Assembly (NCBI GenBank): GCA_021401465.1
Contig: JADDMT010000085.1
Span: 62,001-126,000 of the forward strand
Origin: Teratosphaeria epicoccoides
Taxonomy: Eukaryota; Ascomycota; Dothideomycetes; Mycosphaerellales; Teratosphaeriaceae
DNA length: 64,000 bases
Direction: 5' to 3'
Of the stretch, positions 1 to 10,398 are shown piece after piece (position 1 is the stretch's first letter; the number at the start of each line of letters is the position of its first letter). A program made the position numbers and the translations under genes. A model generated the notes under the pieces. It worked only from the letters and a program-made list of their open reading frames with translations, searched no databases and was not told the DNA's origin.

Positions 1-1039
1 AGCGATTGCTGCGCTGACTGGTGGCGCTTGCTGACCGGATCCGCCGGTCAGTTGCAATGTCTTGCTGTTCGAACAAGTGCGGGCGTGAAATGGGCAGTCT
101 GACCCGAGGCGCCTCCAACGAGGCGCTGTTCGTCCGACTATGGTGCCGACCATGTGTGTCAGCAACTGCTGATAATGTTGCATTGGGTGTGTGACTGCCT
201 TGCTGACTTCGATCCCGATTCCTCGGCCTGTCTCGTCTGCGTTGACGTCTTCTGTAAGCTTCTGCAATGCGTTCTGTGAGCTCTTCTTCCTGTTCTGTCG
301 TTAGATTGTCGAGGTCGACGCCGTCCAGCAGCCCCTCGGAGTATATGGATTGCAGGATATCCTGCTGTACGTCTTGCGAGTCCACTGGCGACGCATTACT
401 CAGCAGACTCCGCAATGAGGGCTGGTGCTCAATATGAGATTCGTTCGCATTGTGCTCTCTCAGCCTGTCTTCTGATAGCGAAAGATGCCCTGAGCTGGCT
501 CCCGCCTGAGCGTGTCGCCGGACCTCCTGCCTTCTATACCTTGCCGCCCTCTCAGCTCTCCTGTCGGCCCTCCGTCTTGCAGCCTCGGGATCCACCTGTC
601 CCATACTCAGCTCTCTCACTTCTTCCATGAGCCTTTCGTCCTCGCTGTCGGTATCATCTCGCCTAGTCTCGACCTTGGGTATGACATCGTCGCCGGGCTG
701 ATACCGCTCTTTCATCTCCTCCTTCTCTTCCGCACTCTTCTCGCGACCGGGATTTGCCCGCAAGAACCCCTCCAGTAATGCGGTAGACCTCCAGTCGGCC
801 CTTGTGCCGCGCACATGCTCGCGACATGACGGACATGTGTACGGTGTAGCATTGCGAGGAAGCTTTGTCCGTCTCGCCGCGCTGGCCTGAAACGCGAACC
901 ATTCTTTCAAGCACGAGCCGCAGAAGGTGTGCAGGCAGTCCAGCAGCGTCAGAGGTTGGTAGAGGATGTCGGTGCAGATGGAGCATGTGAGCTCCTTTTC
1001 CATGTCCAGCATGCCATCACTTTCGCCTGAGGCCGCCAT
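1..1039 (-). CDS. RING-finger (putative E3 ubiquitin ligase) protein, 3' end beyond window
   Basis: An open frame of 346 codons starts at an ATG (1039-1037) in a good context (CCAAGATGG) and runs off the left edge without a stop. Residues about 18-75 form a RING finger: CSIC, then CLHTFCGSC (C-x-H-x2-C-x2-C), then after a longer loop CPSC. This is the C3HC4 pattern that recruits E2 enzymes, so a ubiquitin ligase role follows from the family; the substrate is unknown. After the RING comes an acidic stretch, then Arg/Glu-rich coiled-coil-like sequence (about 150-190) and a low-complexity polar region. I saw no FHA or transmembrane segment in the part present. The frame is intact, so the gene was probably not hurt by the retrotransposon about 700 bp upstream of its start. 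Confidence 0.8.
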   Translation of the reverse strand, partial: MAASGESDGMLDMEKELTCSICTDILYQPLTLLDCLHTFCGSCLKEWFAFQASAARRTKLPRNATPYTCPSCREHVRGTRADWRSTALLEGFLRANPGREKSAEEKEEMKERYQPGDDVIPKVETRRDDTDSEDERLMEEVRELSMGQVDPEAARRRADRRAERAARYRRQEVRRHAQAGASSGHLSLSEDRLREHNANESHIEHQPSLRSLLSNASPVDSQDVQQDILQSIYSEGLLDGVDLDNLTTEQEEELTERIAEAYRRRQRRRDRPRNRDRSQQGSHTPNATLSAVADTHGRHHSRTNSASLEAPRVRLPISRPHLFEQQDIATDRRIRSASATSQRSNR

Positions 1040-1723
1040 CTTGGCGGGACCGATTGCTCTTACTCGAAATGCAGATGTGAGTTTACCAAGTGTTTGGGAG
1101 TGCCTACGAGCCGTTGCGCAGCCTAGAGTCTGTCCATTGGATTTCAGCGCGACGCAGCTCAATATGTCAGTCGCCTCCTGTCATAAGCAGAATGATGGAC
1201 CCATGGACGTGCCAATCGTGACCAGACTGCTGTCCAGATATTTCGAGTGAAATGGACGACGATGACGCGGCAAAGACTGTCACGGGCGCGGCCCCACCAC
1301 CACGGCGGCGTGTACTTGCGAAGTCCAGGGAGGCGGAATCACTTCGACCTCTACGACCTGCGCACACCGGTATGTTGCACCTACTTGTACTAGACCTGGC
1401 ACTCCACGTGGTGAGCGGAGTGCTCTCAGATCCGAAGCAAACACAGTACAATTGTTCATGGGGGGGTACTTAGGTCACTCGTGACTCGTATTGGGCATCT
1501 TATTAACCATCGGACAAGCATCGATCCCGATCATTATAGAGTTGCCGCGTGGTGAGGCGGCCTCCTTCCGAGGCTTCGCTCTCTTAAGCTGATTATAATC
1601 TTCACTTCGCCACCGACCGGCCGTCAGATACCGCGGCTACTGCTGTTTTTTCTAGGGTTGCAATGATTGCTTTGAGAAGTACTGTTATTAAAAGTAGACA
1701 GAGCGGTTGGTCGTATGACGAGG
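1040..1723. other. intergenic, upstream of RING gene
   Basis: Presumed promoter of the RING gene. Short ORFs exist on both strands near 1,167-1,473 but they have no recognisable motif and overlap one another. No gene, RNA or repeat was identified here. Confidence 0.5.
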
Positions 1724-1728
1724 TATGG
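1724..1728. repeat. target-site duplication, left copy (TATGG)
   Basis: The five bases TATGG directly precede the left LTR and recur directly after the right LTR at 8587-8591. A 5-bp duplication is the usual footprint of a copia/Ty1-type integrase. Confidence 0.9.
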
Positions 1729-1920
1729 TATTAAATAGGTATATCGCCGTTTGGTGATGTTTCAAATGCATGGTATTTTCGGATGAGCGCTATTACTCCT
1801 ATCTATAATTTTCTGCAGTGGCTTGTAGTCACCACATACGCTACTGCGGTGTTCTCGTGATACAGGCTCGTCTTACATCGGACACCTTACCTCGCGACCA
1901 GTGGGACTCACTAAACAATA
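1729..1920 (-). repeat. 3' LTR (192 bp)
   Basis: Aligns with 8395-8586 at 190 of 192 positions. The two differences (near 1,793 and 1,912) are T here and C in the other LTR, each followed by A, so both are CpA/TpA changes. Read on the coding strand the LTR begins TATTG and ends TAATA, with short inverted TATT/AATA termini rather than TG...CA. Confidence 0.93.
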
Positions 1921-1930
1921 CACCCCCTCA
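1921..1930 (-). other. polypurine tract (plus-strand primer site)
   Basis: On the coding strand the sequence TGAGGGGGTG abuts the 3' LTR. A purine run at this place primes plus-strand DNA synthesis in LTR elements. It is short, but its position next to the LTR boundary supports that boundary. Confidence 0.7.
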
Positions 1931-1948
1931 GAGATCACCCTCTGAAGG

Positions 1949-3118
1949 TTACTTTGAGTGAGAGCCCCTGCGGCGCTTCAGAGTTCTCACCGCATCCTCT
2001 ATCACACGCTGAAAACCAGTATTCATAATCTCTTTCATCTCATCAACCAACTCATCATTCTCACTCTTGGCTTCTGCATCATCTCCAGTGCTGTTCTTCG
2101 TGCGTTGCCTTTTAGCAGCTGGCTTAACTAGTGAGGAGGTAGTAGTGCGCTTCTTCGTGTTTTGGCCCTGATCGGCATCCTCATCATCCTCAATGTGCAC
2201 CACCGTGTGCTGCTGTACCTAGTCTAGTCTCTCCAAGCTCTTAACGATCTTAACGCCATGGTCAAGTAGCCTAGTGAAGTCGTGCGCCTCTGCAAGTTTG
2301 ATGTATTGCATTCTGGCATCACGATCGAGCTTTTCTACCTCCACGAGGTACAGAAAGGTCCTGATTGCCATTTCGACAATTGGATCGTTAGTAGCGTCGC
2401 TCTTGCTCTTCTAAGGGTCTTTGGATGATTCGTTCTCTAGGAACTTGATCTTGTAGATGACGAAGTCAGCCGTTTTGCGTATGGACTTCTTGTGTCGTTC
2501 GCGGATATTAGCCTGCTTTTGGGCGTCTGAGCGCTCCTTCTTGCTAGTGAGTGGCGATTGTGATAGTTGAGTGTTTGTGAGCGCTGTGTTCTTTGACTTC
2601 TTGAGAGGTGTCTTAGTCAGTGCGGTTGACTTCTTGCGAGGAGACTGTCTCTGCGCTAGTGCCTTCTTCAGGTCGGGCTGCTCATCCTCCTTAGACTCGA
2701 TGTCCTGATTGAGCGTCTTCCTGCCATGAATTGGACCTTTCTGACGAGGTCTCGGGTTGCGCTAAGCGAGTACTGTTAGACGCAGACCTATGCCAGTAAT
2801 TGATTTCTTGGTTGATTGATCGTGGTGAGTGAATGACCTTAGCTAAGCTGCTTCGATTGCTCGCTTGGTTTGATGTTCTTTGGGCGTTACATCTCTAGTA
2901 ATGCTTTCTTCGTCTCTAGACACGTCTGCTAGTAGCTGAAGTACCGTTCTCTTAAACTCGGAGACTGGCCCTGTGCGTGAGGCGTTACTCGATGACTGCT
3001 ACAGCTAACTATCACGAATTTGCTGCTCGTTGTCCGACGAGGTCTCTTCAACGAGTGGCGCGGGCATCTTGGACTGATCTCTTGAGTTGATGGGCGTAAA
3101 GGTCGGTGTCTTGAACAT
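1949..3118 (-). pseudogene. extra ORF downstream of RNase H in the copia element (interrupted)
   Basis: A frame different from gag-pol can be read from an ATG at 3118 to a TAA at 1949-1951, about 389 codons, interrupted by six stops (plus-strand CTA at 3005, 2999, 2843, 2762, 2411 and 2219). All six are TAG. Between the stops the sequence is strongly lysine/arginine rich with acidic patches: a Ser/Pro/Lys-rich N-terminal half, a helical central part and a C-terminal segment with bipartite basic stretches that resemble nuclear-localisation or nucleic-acid-binding sequence. I recognise no domain. The shared stop pattern says it decayed together with gag-pol. It could be an element-encoded accessory protein or a captured host fragment. 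The sense orientation and basic composition are seen; function is unknown. Confidence 0.65.
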
Positions 3119-3602
3119 GTGTTGCTCGGAGAAGGTTGGTGAAGACGATGGTGCAAGACTCAGATGTTAGTGTAGTAGTGTGACTGCAATACTAGCAGTT
3201 TGAAAGGTTTTTTAAGCTGAGTTGCCACTCCTGCAGGTAGTTACACATCACTCGCACTCGTCTAATCAGGACTTCAGAACGTATCGTGACTCATGACGTG
3301 TGCCTTCCGTTTTTGGCCAGTTCTGCGGTCGAGTGAAGTGATGTTCGTTTGTTTGTTTGTTTTGATTCAGTCGAGCTGATATTGTTCACTGCTGTTGCCG
3401 TATCATTTATTCATGTGCTTTCTGTAGGAGCTGATCTGTGGCCCCTTGCCGCTGTATCGTTCGTTCATTCGTTGTTCTGTCGTTCTTTTCAGGGGTATCC
3501 TGCTCAGTTCTTATTACTGAGCTAGTCTCCTGCACTGTTGTTGTTGTCTGCTGCTGTTTCACCCCCTGAGCAGTTACTGCTCACTAGATGCAGCCGCAAC
3601 TG

Positions 3603-6600
3603 TTAAGTGAAGCGCACGTGTTTTGGTGCTGTCATCAACTTGGTCATTCCATCAGCTAGTATCTCAGCTGTTAGCATCCATTCCACGTGTAAGTCTCCGG
3701 CTTGATACCTCTCTCGCAGCCAACATTGCTGAACATCCACATGCCGCATCTTCGTGTCTAGGCGATACCCAGACTTCTGAACAAAGCGAAGAGTCTGCTT
3801 GTTATCGCAGTAGAGTTTTAGGACTTCGGGCAGTTCGATATTAAGCTTTTCGAGTGTGCGCTTCTACCACATCATCTCCGACCTAGCATGACTAAGACCA
3901 TACAGCTCAGCCTTAGTGCTTGACTTCGTGACCATGGTCTGCTTGACTGCCTTCTAATCCACGGGCCCACCGAATAGCATGTACACAAAACCTTCACTAG
4001 ACTTTCGGGTTTCATTATCATCAGCAAATGAGGCGTCCGACGCACCATAGAACTCCTGCAGCACTGCGTCGGGTCCATAGGTTATCCCCAGGTGTTTTGT
4101 TGACAGGAGGTAGCGGATGAGATGATCGGCAGCTTTGATGTGTTGGCGAGAAGGGTTCTTAAGGCAACGTGAGAGTAGAGAGGTTGCAAACGCAATGTCC
4201 GGGCGAGTCTGCGTGGCGGCGAAGTTGATGCTTCCGACTTTGGATCCAAACTCGCTAATCAGATGAGGAGTTGCAGTCTCACCACTTGCGGTGGTGAAGT
4301 CGAGTAGGAGAGGCGTTTTTGGACCCAGGCCATCAACCGGACAGTTGATCTAGTAGCGAGCTCCGATCTTCTCGACGTACGAGGTCTAGGTGAGAGACAA
4401 CGTCCGGTCGGCCATACTTCTGCTGACTTTGATGCCACAGAAGTATGCCAGTTCTCCTAGGTTGCGCATCTCATAGATCCTCATCAACTCTTCCTTAAGT
4501 TTCTGCGCTAAGTCACGGTCTTCTAGTGGGAAGATAATACTGATATCATCCACAAAGAAGAATACCAGGATTTTGCCTACCCCCCAGATGCACGATTTAA
4601 CTTCTCTTAATCCAAGATCATCCAGAGTTCCCTTCAGCAGGTCGTACCACAGCCTTGGTGACTCCTTGAATCCGTACAACGCCTTTTCGCACTTTAACAC
4701 CTTTCCTGCGTACTCTGGTAGGTGCTTGAAGCCGTCTAGTATTTGCAGGTATTTCGGTTTCGGTAATGGTGAGTTCAGAAAGGCATTTACTGCGTCGAGT
4801 TGCATTGTCTGAAGATTGAAGTACCCGATGAGAGCCATCATCAGTCTGAAGAGTTTTGAGCTGAGAGTTGCAGCGTAGGTGTCGAGTTCGGTCTGTTAGA
4901 GATCGCCTCTTCCGCAGAGTCGGCCTTTGTGCTTGACTAGGACACTAAGATCATCGCCCTTGTAGCCCCAGACCCATGTTGTGGGCAATGACTCATCTTT
5001 AGCTTCTTCTTTAGGGACAGCATAGTACGTTCTTGTCGACAGTCCTTTGTTGAACTCAACATGCGCTGCTTGTTTAAACTCTTTCCCGTACGGATGAGTT
5101 GCTAGCTCTTTCCATCGCTTCGGTGGTAGTAGCAGTAATCGAATATACACAGGCTAGTCTGGATTCTTGTGAATGATATTGTCAACAATTGCTCGTTCTA
5201 GGATTGCTGCACACACGATCTTCGTCCTCTTATCATCATGCGGAAAGAGAAAGTCCTCGTCCAGATTGGCCTCTGCTGCAATTCTTTTCTGTCCTGATGG
5301 CGTATCCGTCGGAGGGCTGTACTCCAGATCAAGCGTGGGAAAGATGTTTTCAAAGAAGTGTTGGCTTGGTTCCTGCTCGCCTGGCGGAAAACTTCGCGTA
5401 ATCTCATACTCAAATTCCGGTTCTGGATGATACAGTTGATCAATATCGTCCATTGGAGAGTCCTGAGAGTCTACCCCCCTAGCTAGTTGCACGTCCCTGC
5501 GGACAGCTGACGTCTTAAAGACCAAGTCATCAAACTGCGATTCAAACGCCCCTTGCGGCTCCTGTAGATCCACTGCTGCATTAATGCCTGAGTCGATAAC
5601 TGCCGCAAGGTCGACATCCCGCTCACAGTATCTCTTAGACTCATCGAAGATCACATCTCTAGTCCGGATTATCACTCCTTTCGACAGGATCCAGATGCGA
5701 TAAATGTTGTGACCCTTAAAGCCGACCAAATATCCAATGTGCGCACAAGCCCGTAGTTTCGCTCTCTTCGGTAGGTTACCGTCGCGGGTCTTGTGAGCGT
5801 ACGCTCTCGCCCCGACCACGAACATGTAGGCAATACTAGGCTTTTTGCCGCAACATGCTTCAAATGGAGTCTTGTAGCTAATTGACGGGGTTAGTGACCG
5901 ATTGAGGATGTACGCAGCTGCTACGACTAACTCCGGCCAGAGGTTTTCAGGTAAATTCCCATTAATCGCTAGAGACCTCGCTAGTTGAATCACCGATCGA
6001 CCACCTCTCTCTGCAGGATCCTGTTCTGGAGTGTATGCCGCTGTCCGTTTCCACAGCACGTTGTCTGATCGAAGAACAGACCTGAAGACAAGACCTAGAC
6101 AACGGTCATTGTCGGTAGTCAGAACATATATTTCCCGACCAAAATTTTTTACAAACCGCCGCAGTTCCTGATAGCAGGCGAGAAGATCTCCTTGTCCGTA
6201 GGATACCATCGTCCAGACGAAGTGCAACTTGGTGTCGGCATCATAGGCATGCACCATGTACCTATGACCATTGAATGCCGAATCAAACTCCGTAATGTCC
6301 ATTGCGATATCGCCAAACGGTGATGAGAGTCTCGTCCGGAATTGCTGTCTCCTTGAGATAACTCGCTTGCTTTTAGAAAGTGCGCAAGTCTCGCACTCGT
6401 TAGTTAACGGAGCAGGCGTATCTTTAGCAAAGCTCACGCTAATGACCGCCTTCAGTATGTGGTCGATCCTGTCTTTAGAGATGTGGCCAAGCACTCTGTG
6501 AGTAAGTGCTAGTGACATCTTCCTGTTCCGCAGTAGCTGCTAGCTAGACTGCGCTGCAAAGGCCTTCTTGCAGCTGTCGATTTCCTATTGCTGAAGAGCT

Positions 6601-8258
6601 TCTGCAACTGACATTAGCGAGCCATCTTCTCGTGATGGCTACCGCGTGATATCCGGCGAAGATGTGTCCACCTCACGTTGTATTAGCTTAATCCACGACA
6701 ATCTCTGATCCTTTACTACTGTCACAACCGGGTTGTCGTGTTCATCTAGCCACTGACTAGCTCTGCGGTTGTAGAACAGTCCGCAGTCCTCAAACATCAC
6801 CTCTTCTGAGATGATATTGACGTGGAAGCCGGGGACAAGTAGTACATCTCTTAGTTTCAGCTCAATTGGCTCGCCATCACAACCTCTGATGTCTACTGTC
6901 AGGTTTCCCTGAACTACTAGCTTGGTAATTGATTTTCCAGACCTAACAGTCATCTCCGAAGGATACCTCGTAGGCATGAACATCCCAATGTATGGAGTGT
7001 TAATAATATGCACATTTGATCCGCCATCTAGAAGCATAGTAATCGCTACACTGCTCTTGATCTAGGTAGCAAACACCGAGTGCCTAGTTATGTGCACTGT
7101 AGTGGCAATGGCTACATTAGCTGATTGTCCGATTGACTTTTTTGCTACTAAGATGTTGCTGCCATGGGTCTTCTTCTAGATCTTGATAGCTTCAGGATCT
7201 CCGAACTTCTGAGCTTAGGTCATGCACTTATCGCGATTATTTCTAAGGACTTGTTGATAGTACTAGAATGCTCGGCGATCTTCGCCTGACATCTCGTCTA
7301 GTGCTGGCCTGATCTTGTGATTAACAGTCGGGCAGCTCCATAATCCGACGTAGGCCTTGTCTGCAGTTTTCCCTGTCTAGTTTGAGCACGTTTTCTGACG
7401 TCGTGGCTGTTCTGGTCGTGGGTTGACTGAAGTTCCTACTGCTGCATCATCTACTGACGACGCACTTTGTGAAGGTAGAGCTACACTACTAAAGGTGGCA
7501 TGAACCTAGGATCTAGTGACTTAGAGATTTGCTAGTCTGCGCCTGATGAAGTTCCTGCAGAAATTAACTGCGGATGATAGATTGGCCTGAGTGGCTGCCA
7601 TCCGACTAGTAGTTAGATCAATTGTGGACTCGAAGGCTCTGCAGAAGTCCTTAACGACTACATGCTAGAGTTCATGATTGTAGCAGATGAGCTTTGCCTT
7701 GTGGTCAAGCCATTCCATAAACTAGTTCTTAATTGTCTCAACTTGTCCACTGTTCCTGAGAGTCAGGTTCTCATCAGTGAGCATCTGGCGACGGTTCTCA
7801 TCCGTTAGAGAGAGGTTTGTCGCAATGAAGTCCTACTACTAAGCCAGTGTCGTTCGGTTAGTATTTAGTTCCGTTAAATACATACTTGGGATCGTTTTGT
7901 CAAGATACATCTTGAATATCGTTCTGCGGTTAGTGAATCGTTCGTATTGTTTGGTCGCGTATGAGAAGTCGGCCTTGGCTTCAGTCCATAGCTCTTTCGC
8001 ATTCTCGTAGTTGTAACGTTCTTCCTAGGTAGCGTTCATTGGAGGAAAGTTTGGACGAGCTATCATGACTAGAGGTACTAGCTCAGCCTCTCTCATGACC
8101 CCTGGCTCGTCAGTGAAGTACTGCCAGATCTCAAGATTGATGGCCTTGGCCTTGGCTTCATTGTGCCACTTGTCGTATTTGGTGAAATCGAACAGGATCT
8201 CGTCTTTTGGCATAGTGCTGAGAGCTGTAGCCAATGAGTTCATGTCGAATTTCTCCAT
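3603..8258 (-). pseudogene. gag-protease-integrase-RT-RNase H polyprotein (copia), stop-riddled
   Basis: A single frame of 1,552 codons runs from an ATG at 8258 to a TAA at 3603-3605 with no frameshift. I traced 22 internal stops: 19 TAG, 3 TAA and no TGA. Landmarks in order: gag (8258 to about 7060, with three consecutive TAGs at 7833-7841); aspartic protease with MLLDGGSNVHI near 7037; integrase from 6518 with an HHCC-like H-x4-H...C-x2-C and a D,D,E core including AERGGRSV; reverse transcriptase (about 5150-4386) with FVDDI as the catalytic YVDD-type motif; RNase H with DASFADD and a C-terminal ADGMTK. Several TAGs sit where copia proteins have tryptophan (for example after PVD near 3954), so TGG-to-TAG as well as CAG-to-TAG changes are implied. 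No clear CCHC zinc knuckle was seen in gag. Confidence 0.93.
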
Positions 8259-8383
8259 TGTGGATGAGTAGCGTAGGATGCAAATTTGAATTGCGAGTGA
8301 TATTCAGTTTGCAAACGATGCGTTCTAGCGATTGAGTAGTCTCTCAGGATTATCAAACTTGAGAGTCTGCGGAATCGCGACCC

Positions 8384-8394
8384 GGGCTCATAAC
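8384..8394 (-). other. primer-binding site (half-tRNA initiator Met)
   Basis: Directly after the 5' LTR the coding strand reads GTTATGAGCCC, the complement of the anticodon stem-loop GGGCTCATAAC of fungal initiator methionine tRNA. Priming from an internally cut tRNA-iMet is the known mode of Drosophila copia and Ty5-like elements. The match is 11 nt and the adjacent bases diverge. I compared it with tRNA sequence from memory only. Confidence 0.75.
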
Positions 8395-8586
8395 TATTAA
8401 ATAGGTATATCGCCGTTTGGTGATGTTTCAAATGCATGGTATTTTCGGATGAGCGCTATCACTCCTATCTATAATTTTCTGCAGTGGCTTGTAGTCACCA
8501 CATACGCTACTGCGGTGTTCTCGTGATACAGGCTCGTCTTACATCGGACACCTTACCTCGCGACCAGTGGGACTCACCAAACAATA
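8395..8586 (-). repeat. 5' LTR (192 bp)
   Basis: Partner of 1729-1920. On the coding strand it should hold the element promoter; an AT-rich ATTATAG stretch in the middle is a possible TATA-like signal. It is followed by the primer-binding site on the inner side and by TATGG on the outer side. Confidence 0.93.
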
Positions 8587-8591
8587 TATGG
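8587..8591. repeat. target-site duplication, right copy (TATGG)
   Basis: Matches 1724-1728 exactly and fixes the outer end of the right LTR. Confidence 0.9.
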
Positions 8592-9957
8592 TAATGATGT
8601 CATGGCGGTGATCTGCTGGCGACAGTACCATGGCACTGATCAATAGCCCCTGCATGACGGCGGTGATGACTTGACTTCAGTGGAATAGGGAGCCGTCCTG
8701 ATGGTAAAGACTTGATTGTACACTTTGACCGTGATGGACACTCGTCCCTAAGGGTACATCACATGCAAAATGCCACTTAGTATCTCCGCTTACGCCTCGC
8801 TAAACCCTCGCAGTAGTCATTATCGTCATGTGCTTTTAGGCCTTGTCGTTCTTCCAGCGCCCCGCTGGCCCCGTCACCCTGGCGAATATGTCCTCTGTCG
8901 GGATGCAGTGTTCGTCTTCGTCCGTGACGACAAGACGTGGCATGCCACGCCCGGCATTCGTCCCTCAAAGTCGAAATCAATCATACCTGTGGCATGCCAC
9001 GCCCGGCATTCGTCCCTCAAAGTCGAAATCAATCATACCTGTGGCTGCGCCGCAGCCTTCAATTGTTCCCCATTTCTACTTCCACCATCTTGAAACAAAG
9101 AGCCACCAGCGTGTCGAACGCGGCGGCAAGTAAACTCCACCTCTTGCAGCAAACAGCGCGGGACCCACTGTTCCTCTTGTGCTAACATGTCTCGGACCTC
9201 TCTCAGTGTTGAAGCTCCTCCCTTACATGGCGCTCAAAATGTTTCCTGCTACGAGGTACTGAGACCGGTCCCTTGCGCACACCGCACTTGTTATTCAGTG
9301 GTGTTCTGGTAGTAATCGGGCTGTGCTGCTTGCTCGTCCCAACAGCCAATGCTACCTCGCTGGTTTGTTGTCTACTCGATGTTGTCACAGAGTGGTGGTG
9401 AAGAACCTGCGCAAGATTTGGAACTTCTGGGCTCAGAGCTGCTGCTGCCTGAGGACTAATTAGATGGAAGTGTGCAAAACGCCGAGTCTAGCCGCCGAGT
9501 ACAGGGCCACGCAATCTGCTCATGAACAGCAACATTAACATCGCCAGTCTTTCGCCACCATTGCAATTACCACAATTACGCCAGCATCAACCAATCGAGA
9601 AGGTATTGAAGTCTCGCTGGCGATAATGCGCAAGGCTGAGAGAAAGCAGGATCAGAGGTCTGGCGGGGCCAGAAAGAAGCAGCGTCGTAACGGTGAGAAC
9701 GATATAACTGACCTTGATCAAAGTGCTGATACCATTGGCAGATGACCTGACCGTGGGCGGTACCGGTGTGACGGTTGATAGCGAGAGCCGAGTACATAGG
9801 GTTGCTTGCGTTGAGCCTTGCGGGCGCATTGCTGTCACCGTCAAGTTCCCAGAAGTCAGCAAAGTCGTGGAAACCGTTGAGCTGCCATCAGTCCAAGGCC
9901 TCAGCATCAGGAGCCCACCACCCTTCGACAGCCTGGTCGACGCAAGAGAAGGTGAGC
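8592..9957. other. intergenic, weakly coding
   Basis: Small overlapping ORFs lie on both strands and none has a recognisable domain. It contains the 52-bp tandem repeat listed separately. No RNA gene was seen. Confidence 0.4.
8937..9040. repeat. 52-bp tandem duplication beginning with a 12-bp palindrome
   Basis: Two identical adjacent copies (8937-8988 and 8989-9040) each start with the perfect palindrome GTGGCATGCCAC. A fragment of a third copy (GTGGC) follows. Exact identity suggests a recent duplication. Confidence 0.9.
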
Positions 9958-10398
9958 TCACGCTTGAACAGGAGTGGGTTTCGACTTCTTTGGCGTCGAT
10001 GAAGTCTTGTCCACGACCTTGGCCGAGTTCTCGTACCCCTCGCCGCAGTAATCCTTGTATTGCTTCAGGAGCTTCAGGAGCTTTGGGAAGGCTTGCTGAA
10101 GATTGGTTGCCTTGTCCGTGTCGGCGTAGAGCTTACGGACTGTAGTGACGAAGCTCGAGGCCGCTTTCTTGCGCTGAGGGCTGTGGCTGTCTGTCTCTAG
10201 CTGGTCCTCGACTCTCATCTGCATCACTGTAATCCCGAACAGTCGTGCGTCGTCCTTGTGCGCGATTGTCTGCGACTTCCACCTCACACCGCCAAGAGCC
10301 TTGATGTCGTCCCAGTCTTGCTTCCTCATCTGGGTATGGATCATGCCGATGAGGTTGATGGAATCTTTGCGCTGGCATCGGTGCAGGCTGTTGGCCAT
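9958..10398 (-). CDS. hypothetical basic protein (doubtful, boundaries unknown)
   Basis: The frame gives 146 residues from an ATG at 10398 and stays open upstream for about 40 more codons without a start, so an upstream exon is possible. The sequence is basic and helix-prone (KLLKLLKQYKDY near residue 110) and ends in a Lys/Ser/Pro tail. GTGAGC overlaps the stop codon and could be a splice donor into a further exon. I recognise no family. Codon composition looks more gene-like than in the neighbouring ORFs, but the overlapping antisense frames are also open. Confidence 0.3.
   Translation of the reverse strand: MANSLHRCQRKDSINLIGMIHTQMRKQDWDDIKALGGVRWKSQTIAHKDDARLFGITVMQMRVEDQLETDSHSPQRKKAASSFVTTVRKLYADTDKATNLQQAFPKLLKLLKQYKDYCGEGYENSAKVVDKTSSTPKKSKPTPVQA

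Larger units (their letters stand above)
1729..8586 (-). mobile_element. Ty1/copia-type LTR retrotransposon, RIP-like decay
   Basis: A complete element of 6,858 bp lies on the minus strand. It has two 192-bp direct LTRs that differ at only two positions, 5-bp TATGG target duplications, a primer-binding site flush against the 5' LTR and a G-rich polypurine tract flush against the 3' LTR. The gene order is gag, protease, integrase, reverse transcriptase, RNase H, with integrase before reverse transcriptase, which defines the copia superfamily. All coding regions are closed by in-frame stops but no frameshift was found in gag-pol. A second ORF of about 390 codons lies between RNase H and the 3' LTR. 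High LTR identity suggests recent insertion, so the many stops are better explained by directed C-to-T mutation than by slow decay. The copy is not autonomous. Confidence 0.95.

Noticed and set aside
663..986. 107-codon minus-strand ORF overlapping the RING gene
   Set aside because: It is an out-of-frame shadow; the real frame from ATG 1039 contains the complete RING cysteines and is open to the window edge.
1167..1473. Overlapping ORFs on both strands near the RING gene start
   Set aside because: They are mutually antisense, short, and lack any motif.
1724..8591. TAG recoded as a sense codon in the retrotransposon
   Set aside because: Host genes in this window use TAG as a genuine stop (for example SPS19 and AAT1), and CpA mutation explains the pattern more simply.
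8770..9185. Plus-strand ORFs through the 52-bp duplication
   Set aside because: They contain the duplicated DNA in different frames, which gives repeated peptides by construction, and show no other coding sign.
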